Source: Vicinamibacteria bacterium (GTDB taxonomy: Bacteria; Acidobacteriota; Vicinamibacteria; Fen-336; JAGNNV01). Taken from it: a DNA stretch of 34,648 bases. The translations under genes were made by a program, and so were the position numbers. Where the stretch lies: positions 1 to 34,648 of the forward strand of contig JAIBCN010000241.1 of NCBI GenBank assembly GCA_019694155.1, written 5' to 3'. The notes under the pieces are model-generated. The model saw only the letters and a list, made by a program, of their open reading frames with translations. It was not told where the DNA came from and did no database searches. Positions 1 through 6,702 of this stretch are shown here, piece by piece; the stretch's first letter is position 1; the number at the start of each line of letters is the position of its first letter.

Positions 1-1079
1 ATCGCGCGGAAGTCGTCCAGATAGCCGGCGATGAGTTCGTCATCCGACTTCGCGAAGAAGGGCCGGGATCGGTTGTTCAGGTGCGTCACGAAGTTCACGC
101 ACGAGTCGCCGGGGGCGCCGATGCTGGGATTGAGCGAGTTCAGCAGAAACACGCCGCAGGCCGCGCGATCGAGGGAGGCCAGGTTCATCCAGTAGAAGTC
201 CGGCGAGACCGGTTTCTTCGAGGCGCAGATCACCGACACGAGCGCGGTGTACCGGATGGAGCGGAGAGATTCGGTCGCATCCTCCGGAACCATGCCCATA
301 TAGACCTCGGTCGGGATGGAACTCACGACGATGTCCGCCTCCAGGCGCTCGCCGCCTTCGAGATCGACGGCGCGAATCCGCCCGTCGGCCCTGACGAGGC
401 CCGCGACCGGGCTCTTCGTCCGTATCGTGACGCCCGCTTCGGAGACCAGACGAGCGACCCCTTCGCACAGGATCTTCGTCCAGTTGGCGCCGGGGATGTG
501 CCCGAGGGCGGCCGATCCTTCGCGATGGTGCAGTCGGGCGCCCAGCCAGGCGCCGCTCACGTCCTCGCAGGGCAGCTCGAACTTCAGCCGGGTCAGGGGC
601 TCGAAGAGGGCCTCGCGCACACCGGGCGACGACCAGGAGTCGAGAAGTTCGACGGCGCTGCGGTCCTGCCAGTCCGACCAGTCGCTCTTGCCGAACGCCC
701 GCGCCATCATCAGGGCGAACCGGAACTTGTCGGCGAGCGACATCGGGAAAGCCAGGAAGTCGACTGGGTTTGCGAGGTTGAACAGGCGATCGCGGACCCG
801 GAAGAGCATGCGGATCCGCCGCCACGAGACGCTCGGCAGAGCCCCGATGAGGTCCAGGAAATAGAGCAGGGTCCGGTCGCGGTGGAGGATGTGGTGGTAG
901 CCGAGAGGATAGAAGTGGCCGTCCCGCTCGAAGCTCCCGGCCAGACCGCCCAGCACGGGTCCCCGCTCTACGATGGTCACGTCGAAGGCGTTCGTGCGGG
1001 CGAGGCTCCAGGCCACGGACACGCCGGAAAGCCCTCCGCCCAGAACGACGACACGTGGACGGAGGCCTGGGCTGCTCAA
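1..1079 (-). CDS. NAD(P)/FAD-dependent oxidoreductase, amine-oxidase/phytoene-desaturase-like (3' end beyond window)
   Basis: Partial gene: reading continues past base 1, leaving about 359 codons. The N-terminus has a Rossmann dinucleotide-binding motif, VVVLGGGLSG at about residues 10-19, then an acidic strand end (TIVERG) and a GGLAGSF segment. This is the layout of the flavin amine oxidase/protoporphyrinogen oxidase/phytoene desaturase superfamily. Recognisable text further on includes DRTLLYFLDL and VVSSIPTEVY, the latter typical of the strand that closes the FAD domain. An in-frame TAA lies six codons before the proposed TTG start (1079-1077), and no ATG or GTG lies between that stop and the Rossmann motif, so TTG is the best choice although the ribosome site is weak. 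It lies 29 bp after the preceding exported protein and is probably in the same transcript. The substrate cannot be read from the sequence; relatives often sit near glycosyltransferase or lipid genes. Confidence 0.8.
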   Translation of the reverse strand, partial: MSSPGLRPRVVVLGGGLSGVSVAWSLARTNAFDVTIVERGPVLGGLAGSFERDGHFYPLGYHHILHRDRTLLYFLDLIGALPSVSWRRIRMLFRVRDRLFNLANPVDFLAFPMSLADKFRFALMMARAFGKSDWSDWQDRSAVELLDSWSSPGVREALFEPLTRLKFELPCEDVSGAWLGARLHHREGSAALGHIPGANWTKILCEGVARLVSEAGVTIRTKSPVAGLVRADGRIRAVDLEGGERLEADIVVSSIPTEVYMGMVPEDATESLRSIRYTALVSVICASKKPVSPDFYWMNLASLDRAACGVFLLNSLNPSIGAPGDSCVNFVTHLNNRSRPFFAKSDDELIAGYLDDFRA

Positions 1080-1108
1080 GAGAAGCCCGGAATCTTACTG
1101 TCTGAGGA

Positions 1109-1639
1109 TCAGGAAGCCTTCGCGAAACTCAAAGTCGCGGTATGCCGGTCGCCGTTGCTCAGAATCACCACGATCTGGAAGCTCGAACCGGTGGTGGACT
1201 GGGCGGGCACCTTGAAACTCGCCACCGTGGCCGAGGTGCGCGGCTCCACCTTCCTGGCAATGAGGTCCGTGGTCAGAGCGCCGCCCTCACCCGAGACCGT
1301 CACCGAGGCCAGCTTGATCCGCTTGCCTCCGATGTTGGTGAGCTTGATCTGGGCATCGAAGGGCTCGCCGGCGGGCACGCTCTGCGGCACTCCCTCCACG
1401 CCGAACGTGCCGTCGAACCGGGCGCCCACCAGTCGAAACTGCAGGTCGAACCCCGGGGGGCCTTTCCGCTTGCGCGCCGGATCACCTTGCCAGCGGCTCA
1501 TGCGAGCGGTCAGCATGGGGCGGTCGCCGCCCGTCTGCGAGGCCCAGGCCGCGGGTACCGCCGTGGCGAAAATCGACGCAATCGCCACCGCCGTAAAGAA
1601 ACGCCGCGGCCGTTCGCCCGACAAACGCAGTCCGTTCAT
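1109..1639 (-). CDS. Exported protein of unknown function, probable Ig-like/beta-sandwich fold
   Basis: 176 residues that I do not recognise as a named family. The first 34 residues form a Sec-type signal peptide: basic start (RLSGERPRR), hydrophobic core FFTAVAIASIFATAVPA, likely cleavage after AWA. The mature part is rich in beta-forming alternations and contains phrases such as AGEPFDAQIKLTNIGGKRIK and TASFKVPAQSTTGSSFQIVV-like stretches, which resemble extracellular Ig-like or CARDB-type domains ('good input-linear additive strands'). No catalytic motif or cysteine pair is visible. It is expected in the periplasm or at the outer surface. It follows the ABC ATPase by about 60 bp and precedes the FAD oxidoreductase, so it may be an accessory of the importer or of the oxidoreductase; neither role is shown by the sequence. 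Confidence 0.75.
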   Translation of the reverse strand: MNGLRLSGERPRRFFTAVAIASIFATAVPAAWASQTGGDRPMLTARMSRWQGDPARKRKGPPGFDLQFRLVGARFDGTFGVEGVPQSVPAGEPFDAQIKLTNIGGKRIKLASVTVSGEGGALTTDLIARKVEPRTSATVASFKVPAQSTTGSSFQIVVILSNGDRHTATLSFAKAS

Positions 1640-1680
1640 ATGTCCTCCAGGGTGTGTGCGAGGAAGATATCACCGGTTCC

Positions 1681-1699
1681 GCCCCGCGCGGCGCGGGGC
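1681..1699 (-). other. GC-rich perfect hairpin between ATPase gene and next gene
   Basis: A 19-nt perfect inverted repeat (9-nt arms around one central base; a 7-bp stem with a 5-nt loop is realistic) directly abuts the TGA of the ATPase gene. No T-run follows on the minus strand, so it is not a classical intrinsic terminator. It may stabilise the 3' end of the importer mRNA or attenuate reading into the downstream gene. Confidence 0.35.
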
Positions 1700-2596
1700 T
1701 CAGGAGGGAGCGTAGAGCAGGTCGAGCAACTGCCGCTCGACCGCGCGGAATTCGGCGCTCGACTTCACGGATATCTCGCGGTTCGAGAACACCGGAACGT
1801 TCACGCGATGCAGAATCCGCGCGGGCCGCGCGGAGAGCACGTAGACGGTGTCCGCGAGGTACACCGCCTCCGAAACATCGTGGGTGATGAAGATGGTGGT
1901 GTTGTCCTCGGTGCGCGCGATGTCGAGAAGCAGGCCCTGCATCCCCCATCGAGTCTGCGGATCGAGAGCGCCGAAGGGCTCATCCATGAGGACGAGGCGC
2001 GGCTGGTTGATGAGGGTCCGGGCGAGCGCCACCCGCTGCTTCATGCCGCCGGAGAGGTCCTTCGGGTAGCGGTCCGCGAAGTCCGCGAGCCCGACCGCCT
2101 TCAGATATTTGTCGGCTCGCTCCGTTCGCTCCTTCGCCGCGACCCCGCGAAGCCGCAGGCCATACTCCACGTTCTCGCGCACGGTGAGCCAGCCGAAAGA
2201 CGTATAAGCCTGGAACACCATGCCGCGATCCCGGCCGACGCCGGTCACGAGTTCGCCGTCAACGTGCACCGTGCCCCTGGTGGGGGGCAGAAGCCCCGCC
2301 ACCGCCTTGAGGATCGTCGACTTGCCGCAGCCGGAGGGGCCCAGGAAGACCACGATCTCTCCGATGCCGGGGCGATCCTCGATCTCGAACGAAACGTCGC
2401 GCACGGCCTCGGTGTTGTGGCCGTCGCGCCCGACATAGGTCACGCTGACGTTCGACAGGCGCAGTTTCGGAGCCTTGGCCTTGAGCTCGGGGCGGTAGCT
2501 CGCCTGGGCGGGTCCTTCCCCCACCGTGACCGCGATGGTGCCGGGTTCGCCGGCCTGGGGAACCACGACGGGCTTGGCCGGGTCCTTCGCGGTCAT
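1700..2596 (-). CDS. ABC transporter ATP-binding protein, NitT/TauT/SsuB family
   Basis: 298 residues. It hydrolyses ATP to drive the permease encoded just upstream. All ABC motifs are intact: Walker A GPSGCGKST (about residues 85-93), Q-loop VFQAYTSFGW, signature LSGGMKQRVALART, Walker B RLVLMDEPFGALD, and the switch histidine in FITHDVSEAV. The Walker B text and length match the SsuB/TauB/NrtD group of importer ATPases. The first 45 or so residues are a Pro/Ala/Lys-rich, probably disordered extension not typical of the family. I chose ATG at 2596-2594 because it overlaps the permease stop as ATGA, indicating translational coupling; an open frame runs further upstream but inside the permease gene. 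Substrates in this family include sulfonates, taurine, nitrate, bicarbonate and pyrimidine precursors, and the choice here is undetermined. Confidence 0.93.
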   Translation of the reverse strand: MTAKDPAKPVVVPQAGEPGTIAVTVGEGPAQASYRPELKAKAPKLRLSNVSVTYVGRDGHNTEAVRDVSFEIEDRPGIGEIVVFLGPSGCGKSTILKAVAGLLPPTRGTVHVDGELVTGVGRDRGMVFQAYTSFGWLTVRENVEYGLRLRGVAAKERTERADKYLKAVGLADFADRYPKDLSGGMKQRVALARTLINQPRLVLMDEPFGALDPQTRWGMQGLLLDIARTEDNTTIFITHDVSEAVYLADTVYVLSARPARILHRVNVPVFSNREISVKSSAEFRAVERQLLDLLYAPS

Positions 2597-3387
2597 GCGG
2601 CTTTCTCCTTCCAGCGGAAGGCGATGTTCCAGAACAACCGGATGGCGGAGTCGGTGATGAGGCCGATGCCGCCGATCACGAACAAGCCGGCGAACGACCA
2701 CGAAGCTTTCTGATGCGTGCGCGCGAGTTCGACCATGTACCCAAGCCCGTGCTCGGGGTTCACCGCTTCGGCGAGGATCACGTAGGTCCAGGAAATCGCG
2801 TTCATGACCCGGAAGGAGTCGCAGATCTCGGGCAGGGCGGCGGGTACGAGGACGGTGCGGATCACCTGGAATTTCGAGGCGCCGAGCGTGAGCGCGGTCT
2901 GAACGAGCTCCTCGGGCACCGCGCGGATCGCGGTCACCACCACGGGAAGCAGGTAGACGAAGACCCCGAGGAAGAGGAATGCGATCTTCTGCTTCTCGTA
3001 GATGCCGAACCACAGGATGAGCAAGGGAATGAACGCGGAGATCGGCATGTAGCGCAGGGGCGACAGGACGGGCTCGAAAAGCCGGTTGATCGCTTCAAAA
3101 GATCCCATCAGGACTCCGAGGGGCACGGCGATCGCGGAAGCGAGAAGGAAGGCGATGCCGATGCGACGCGACGACACCAGGATCGCGCCCCACAGGTCGT
3201 GCTCGATGAAGAGCTGGAGGATGCCGCGCAGGACCTCGGTGGGCGAAGGCAGGAAGTCCGGCGGCGCGAAGCCGCCGTAGGTGAGGCCGCACCACGCGCC
3301 GAAGAGCACGATGGGCGACACCAGTCCCAGGGCGAACGATGTGCCCTGGGAGAGGTTCGTCCGGAGGCCGAGGATCTCCTTAGCCAT
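2593..3387 (-). CDS. ABC transporter permease, NitT/TauT/SsuC family
   Basis: 264 residues, inner-membrane subunit. Hydrophobic segments fit six transmembrane helices, starting at FALGLVSPIVLFGAW (about residues 18-35) and including AILVSSRRIGIAFLLASAIAV, FIPLLILWFGI, IAFLFLGVFVYLLPVVVTAI and WSFAGLFVIGGIGLI. The cytoplasmic coupling loop has the EAA-like pattern QTALTLGASKFQVIRTVLVP characteristic of BPD_transp_1 permeases. FLPSPTEVLRGI near the N-terminus and the VILAEAVNPEHGLGYMVELA stretch near the C-terminus are typical of SsuC/TauC proteins. The gene lies 22 bp after the binding-protein gene, and its stop overlaps the ATPase start by 4 bp, so the three form one operon with a one-to-one-to-one subunit set (the permease is presumed to act as a homodimer). 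Confidence 0.93.
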   Translation of the reverse strand: MAKEILGLRTNLSQGTSFALGLVSPIVLFGAWCGLTYGGFAPPDFLPSPTEVLRGILQLFIEHDLWGAILVSSRRIGIAFLLASAIAVPLGVLMGSFEAINRLFEPVLSPLRYMPISAFIPLLILWFGIYEKQKIAFLFLGVFVYLLPVVVTAIRAVPEELVQTALTLGASKFQVIRTVLVPAALPEICDSFRVMNAISWTYVILAEAVNPEHGLGYMVELARTHQKASWSFAGLFVIGGIGLITDSAIRLFWNIAFRWKEKAA

Positions 3388-3409
3388 GCGAGTTCAGCGG
3401 GCGAAGAGC

Positions 3410-5038
3410 CTACTGGGCCAGCACGACCTTGATCTCGGTGCGGCGATTGAGCTGCCGTCCCGCTTCGGTGTCGTTGCTCGCAACGGGCTGCGACGAACCG
3501 CGGCCGATGGTCTGGAAGCGGGCCGCTTCGATATTCGGGAAGTTCTTCAGGATGTAGTTCTTCACGGCCAGGGCCCGACGCTCGGACAGGGTCATGTTCG
3601 CGGTGGGCGAACCCGTCGAGTCGGTGTTGCCTTCGACGCGGAGATACGTGGCGCCGAACGAGGTCATGGTGTCGCCCAGGGCATCGAGCACGAAGAACGA
3701 ACCGGGCATGATCTGGTCGGAGCCGGGCGTGAAGTGGATGTCGATCTGCTTGTTGATGATGGCGCGATCCTGGGAGGACGGGGCCTTGGCCGCGACCTTG
3801 GCCTCCTCGACCTTCTCGCCCGGATAGGCAGGGGCGAGGGCGGCGATGAAGCGGGTGTCGGCCCAGTCCTTGGCGCTCACCGCCTTGGTCACGAGGCCCT
3901 TCTTGCGCCAGATCACGAAGGCGGTATCGAAGAGCGTCTCGTAGTGTGCGCGGCCGCCGGTGAGGCCGTAGAACTGCGCGTTATCCGCGAAGGCGGTGAG
4001 CTTCAGCCCGGAGAGCATCCCGGAGACCGTCTCGTTGTCGAGCTTGAGCGCCTTCCCCACCACCGCGTAGGAACTGGCGGGATCCTTGCGCATCATCTCG
4101 ATACCCTCGAACCAGCCGTGGATGAAGTCGCGCACGGTCTCGGGAGCCGAGTCGATGATGTCCTGGCGGGCCACCAGCGTGTCGGCGATGATGTTGGTCG
4201 CCGCGGTGGTCGAAACCAGAACGTGAGCCTCGCTCTCGCGCGCGGTGACGGCGCCCGAAAGATCCGGCTCCCAGGTGACGGCCGCGTCCACCTGCTTCGC
4301 CTTGAACATGGCGGCGGCGGCGGGCGCATCCTGGGTGAAGACGATGTTCTTTTCCACCGCGGCGCGATCCTCGGATGAGAGGCCCGACTGCGAGAGGAGG
4401 TAGAGCAGCAGGAAGTGCGAGGGCGTGAACTGCGTGCAGGCGATCTTCTTGCCCCGAAGCCCTTCGATGGAGGAGATGGAGGAGAGGGAGACGATGCCGT
4501 CACCGCCGCGCGACCAGTCCTGCATGATGATGGAGCGCGCCTTCTGGTTCTGCTCGGCGAGGATCGAGGCCTCGCGGGCCCAGTTGTCGACGGTGTTCCA
4601 CATGATGTCCACGTCGCCGTTTCGGAAGGCCGCGAGCTTCGCCGCCGGATCTTCGAGGAGAACGAACTTCACGTCGAGGCCGAACTGCTTCTTGTAGAGC
4701 GAGGCCGCGGCGCCCGGGTCAAGGCCGCCGTTCGCGACGATGCCCGGCGCGTGGCCCGCCCAGGTGTTGATGGCCACCACGAGCGGACGGGAGAGCTTGC
4801 CGCCGCTCGCGAGCACGGCGGCGGTCACGCCCGTGGAGCCCGCGTTTCGGCCGGGATCGGAGGGAGCGTTCTTGAGCGCTCCGAAGTCGTCGGTATTCGT
4901 GGCGGTCTGGGCGGGGGCCGCCTCCTTGCCGCCGGTTGCCCACTTGCGGATGTCGGCTCCGAAGTTCCGGACGCCGAAGTAAATGATGGTGAGCCCGAGC
5001 AGCACCATGATGGCCTTGCCGAGCGGTGTGATCTTCAT
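3410..5038 (-). CDS. Membrane-anchored ABC substrate-binding protein fused to a C-terminal OmpA-like peptidoglycan-binding domain
   Basis: 542 residues with an unusual three-part layout. Residues 1-28 contain an uncleaved signal anchor (IMVLLGLTIIYFGV). Residues about 85-400 form an NMT1/SsuA/TauA-type periplasmic binding fold, recognisable from VVAINTWAGHAPGIVANGG, GDVDIMWNTVDNW, GLRGKKIACTQFTPSHFLLL and VDAAVTWEPDLS. Residues about 430-542 are an OmpA C-terminal domain: IDIHFTPGSDQI, EGNTDSTGSPTANMTLSERR and a closing GRQLNRRTEIKVV, with the Asp and Arg that contact diaminopimelate in OmpA both present. It should capture substrate for the adjacent permease while tethered to the inner membrane and peptidoglycan. 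A GGAGG ribosome site lies 7 nt before the ATG (5046-5050 on the plus strand). It is the first gene of the importer operon and is divergent from the Kdp operon. Confidence 0.9.
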   Translation of the reverse strand: MKITPLGKAIMVLLGLTIIYFGVRNFGADIRKWATGGKEAAPAQTATNTDDFGALKNAPSDPGRNAGSTGVTAAVLASGGKLSRPLVVAINTWAGHAPGIVANGGLDPGAAASLYKKQFGLDVKFVLLEDPAAKLAAFRNGDVDIMWNTVDNWAREASILAEQNQKARSIIMQDWSRGGDGIVSLSSISSIEGLRGKKIACTQFTPSHFLLLYLLSQSGLSSEDRAAVEKNIVFTQDAPAAAAMFKAKQVDAAVTWEPDLSGAVTARESEAHVLVSTTAATNIIADTLVARQDIIDSAPETVRDFIHGWFEGIEMMRKDPASSYAVVGKALKLDNETVSGMLSGLKLTAFADNAQFYGLTGGRAHYETLFDTAFVIWRKKGLVTKAVSAKDWADTRFIAALAPAYPGEKVEEAKVAAKAPSSQDRAIINKQIDIHFTPGSDQIMPGSFFVLDALGDTMTSFGATYLRVEGNTDSTGSPTANMTLSERRALAVKNYILKNFPNIEAARFQTIGRGSSQPVASNDTEAGRQLNRRTEIKVVLAQ

Positions 5039-5097
5039 TGTCGCGCCTCCGTGTTGGGACTGGAGGTGGACTTTATCTGAAAGCGAGCGGCCCTTTG

Positions 5098-5152
5098 ATC
5101 TTGACGTTTTCTTGATACGGCGGGAGGCAATCTTGAGCCCGTTTTGAGACGG
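5098..5152 (+). promoter_or_regulatory. Tandem 23-bp direct repeats, candidate KdpE operator
   Basis: Two imperfect copies, at 5098-5120 and 5130-5152, match at 16 of 23 positions and are offset by 32 bp, three helical turns. The conserved parts are ATCTTGA at the start and TTGA-x-ACGG at the end. Within each copy the TTGA boxes are 11 bp apart (5101 and 5112; 5133 and 5144). OmpR-family regulators bind such direct repeats as dimers on one face of the DNA, and an OmpR-family regulator, kdpE, closes the operon that starts 24 bp downstream. A role at the divergent importer promoter is also possible. Confidence 0.55.
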
Positions 5153-5159
5153 GAATCCC

Positions 5160-5165
5160 CATACT
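5160..5165 (+). promoter_or_regulatory. Possible -10 element of the porin-kdp operon
   Basis: CATACT matches TATAAT at four of six positions and sits just downstream of the repeat operator, where an activator of the OmpR class would contact polymerase in place of a good -35 box. It would put the transcript start about 3-5 nt before the ATG at 5176, giving an almost leaderless message, consistent with the absence of a ribosome site there. Weak evidence. Confidence 0.3.
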
Positions 5166-5175
5166 GCAGCCTATC

Positions 5176-6510
5176 ATGAATACGAACTTCCTGCTCGGCG
5201 TCGGATGGCCGGACGCGGCCACGTCCAGCGTCCCCTACGGCCTCGCGTCCGCCCTCGCCCTGTTGCTGACCGTCTGGCTCCTGGCTTTCCTGAAGCGGAT
5301 GGCCGACGAACACTACCGCCTCCTGAAGGAGAAGGAGCGGGAAGACGCCGCCGCGGCCGCGGCGGACGAGGAGGACACGGAAAAAAGTGTGGCATCCCCC
5401 ACTGCCGGTCTGGAGAAGCCCCTCATACTGGCGGGCTTCCTTCTCTGCCTCGGGCCCGCGCTCGCTTCAGCCCAGGACTCGAAGGATCCGGGCCCGTCGA
5501 TCACGCTGGGGGCCTTCGTCGAGACCTACTTCAGCTGGAACTTCAACCGACCCCAAAGCAGCCTCACGGCGTTCCGCGGCTTCGACGCGCGTCACGACTC
5601 CTTCGCGCTCTCGAACGCGGTGCTCGACACGCACTGGACCGCAGGCGCGGCCTCGGGCCGGTTGGCCCTGCAAACCGGCGATACGCCCGACATTTACTAC
5701 GGCGCCGAGGCCACGAGCGACATCCGCCACATCCTCGAGGCCACCGTGGCCTGGAAGGCTCCGGTCGGAAAGGGCCTGACCCTGGATGGCGGGATCTTCC
5801 TGTCTCCCATCGGGCCCGAGACCATTCTCATCAAGGACAACTGGACGTGGTCTCGCTCGACTCTCTTCTTCGGCCTGCCCTTCTACCACGCGGGCATGCG
5901 GGCGACGTATCCGGTGAGCGATCGCTGGAGCGTGACCGGCGCCGTCTACAACGGCTGGAACAACGTCACCGACACGAACGGGAAGAAGTCCGTCTCCGTC
6001 CAGGGCCTCTACACAAAGCCCGACAAGATCACGGCGAGCCTCCTCTATTTCGGCGGCGCCGAGCGGCCCCGCGGCGCTCCCGAGGGCCAACCGTGGCGGA
6101 ACCTGTTCGACGCGCACATCACCATGGCCGTCTCGAAGGCTCTCTCCCTCCAGGCCCATGCTGACGGTGGCTTCGAAGACACGACGTTCGGCCGCTCGAG
6201 CTGGCGCGCGGCGGCCCTGGCCGCGCGGGTGAAGGCGAACTCGTGGCTTTACGTTGCGGGCCGCGCCGACATCCTGGACGAGACCATCCCAGGCTCCAGC
6301 GCCGGCACTGCCTCCCCTCTCTTCTTTCCGACCACGAGGGTTCGCTCGTTGACCGCAACCCTCGATGCGCGCCCAGCCGACCGCCTGTCCGTGCGGCTGG
6401 AGTTCCGGCACGACGCGGCGGCGGACCCCATCTACTTCAGGGGCGCCTCTGCCGTGTCTTCGGCCAAATCGCAATCGACTGTGACCTTCGGCCTCACCGC
6501 CTGGTTCTAA
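5176..6510 (+). CDS. Kdp-linked beta-barrel outer-membrane protein (putative BBP2-type porin) with extra N-terminal membrane segment
   Basis: 444 residues. From about residue 108 the protein is a run of amphipathic strands with aromatic ends (ITLGAFVETYFSWNFN, STVTFGLTAWF at the C-terminus ending in Phe), the pattern of an outer-membrane barrel. GAFVETYFSWNFNRP and TPDIYYGAEATSDIRHI resemble the putative beta-barrel porin-2 family, often found beside kdp genes. It may let K+ or other cations cross the outer membrane. Oddly, it has two hydrophobic N-terminal segments: a helix at residues 20-39 followed by a highly charged coil (KRMADEHYRLLKEKERED), and then a second stretch at 81-98 ending ALASA-QD that looks like a normal cleavable signal. 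A GTG at 5389 (Val72) would start a protein with just that second signal. The gene therefore looks like a fusion, or carries an internal start. It ends 10 bp before the next miniprotein. Confidence 0.72.
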   Translation: MNTNFLLGVGWPDAATSSVPYGLASALALLLTVWLLAFLKRMADEHYRLLKEKEREDAAAAAADEEDTEKSVASPTAGLEKPLILAGFLLCLGPALASAQDSKDPGPSITLGAFVETYFSWNFNRPQSSLTAFRGFDARHDSFALSNAVLDTHWTAGAASGRLALQTGDTPDIYYGAEATSDIRHILEATVAWKAPVGKGLTLDGGIFLSPIGPETILIKDNWTWSRSTLFFGLPFYHAGMRATYPVSDRWSVTGAVYNGWNNVTDTNGKKSVSVQGLYTKPDKITASLLYFGGAERPRGAPEGQPWRNLFDAHITMAVSKALSLQAHADGGFEDTTFGRSSWRAAALAARVKANSWLYVAGRADILDETIPGSSAGTASPLFFPTTRVRSLTATLDARPADRLSVRLEFRHDAAADPIYFRGASAVSSAKSQSTVTFGLTAWF

Positions 6511-6520
6511 GGAGCTGTGT

Positions 6521-6616
6521 ATGGACCTGATCTATCCCGGTGTCGCGCTCTTGTTCTTCTTCGCCTGCTTGAGCCTCATCGCCCTGTTCGAGAACCTGAT
6601 GGAGAACCGCTCATGA
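6521..6616 (+). CDS. 31-residue membrane miniprotein upstream of kdpF
   Basis: A small open frame of 31 codons plus stop. A strong AGGAG ribosome site lies 7 nt before the ATG. The product is one hydrophobic helix (GVALLFFFACLSLIALF, residues 7-23) followed by an acidic/polar tail ENLMENRS. Its TGA overlaps the kdpF ATG as ATGA, so the two are translationally coupled. Short one-helix proteins of this general look precede kdpF in other bacterial kdp operons and usually go unannotated. It could be an extra regulatory or assembly subunit of the KdpFABC complex in the inner membrane; that role is inferred from position only. Confidence 0.7.
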   Translation: MDLIYPGVALLFFFACLSLIALFENLMENRS

Positions 6617-6702
6617 CCCCTTTGTACATCGTCGCCTTTCTGGTGGCGCTCATCCTTCTCGGCTACCTCGTGGTCGCCCTCCTGAAGCCGGAGTGGTTCT
6701 AA
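6613..6702 (+). CDS. kdpF: KdpF, small stabilising subunit of the K+-transporting ATPase
   Basis: 29 residues in one transmembrane helix, YIVAFLVALILLGYLVVALL, with the family ending KPEWF (compare the usual ...YALFRPEKF/W tail of KdpF). It sits directly before kdpA with no spacer (stop at 6700-6702, kdpA ATG at 6703), and its start overlaps the previous miniprotein stop. KdpF binds at the KdpA/KdpB interface in the inner membrane and stabilises the complex. Size, sequence and position make the call secure. Confidence 0.92.
   Translation: MTPLYIVAFLVALILLGYLVVALLKPEWF

Noticed and set aside
2597..3013. Upstream extension of the ABC ATPase frame
   Set aside because: It lies within the permease gene in another frame and lacks coding character; the ATGA overlap at 2593-2596 explains the true start.
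5381..5386. Programmed frameshift at the A6 run in the porin gene
   Set aside because: The frame stays open through the run and continues into the barrel, so no shift is needed to explain the product; kept only as an alternative in the finding on the N-terminus.
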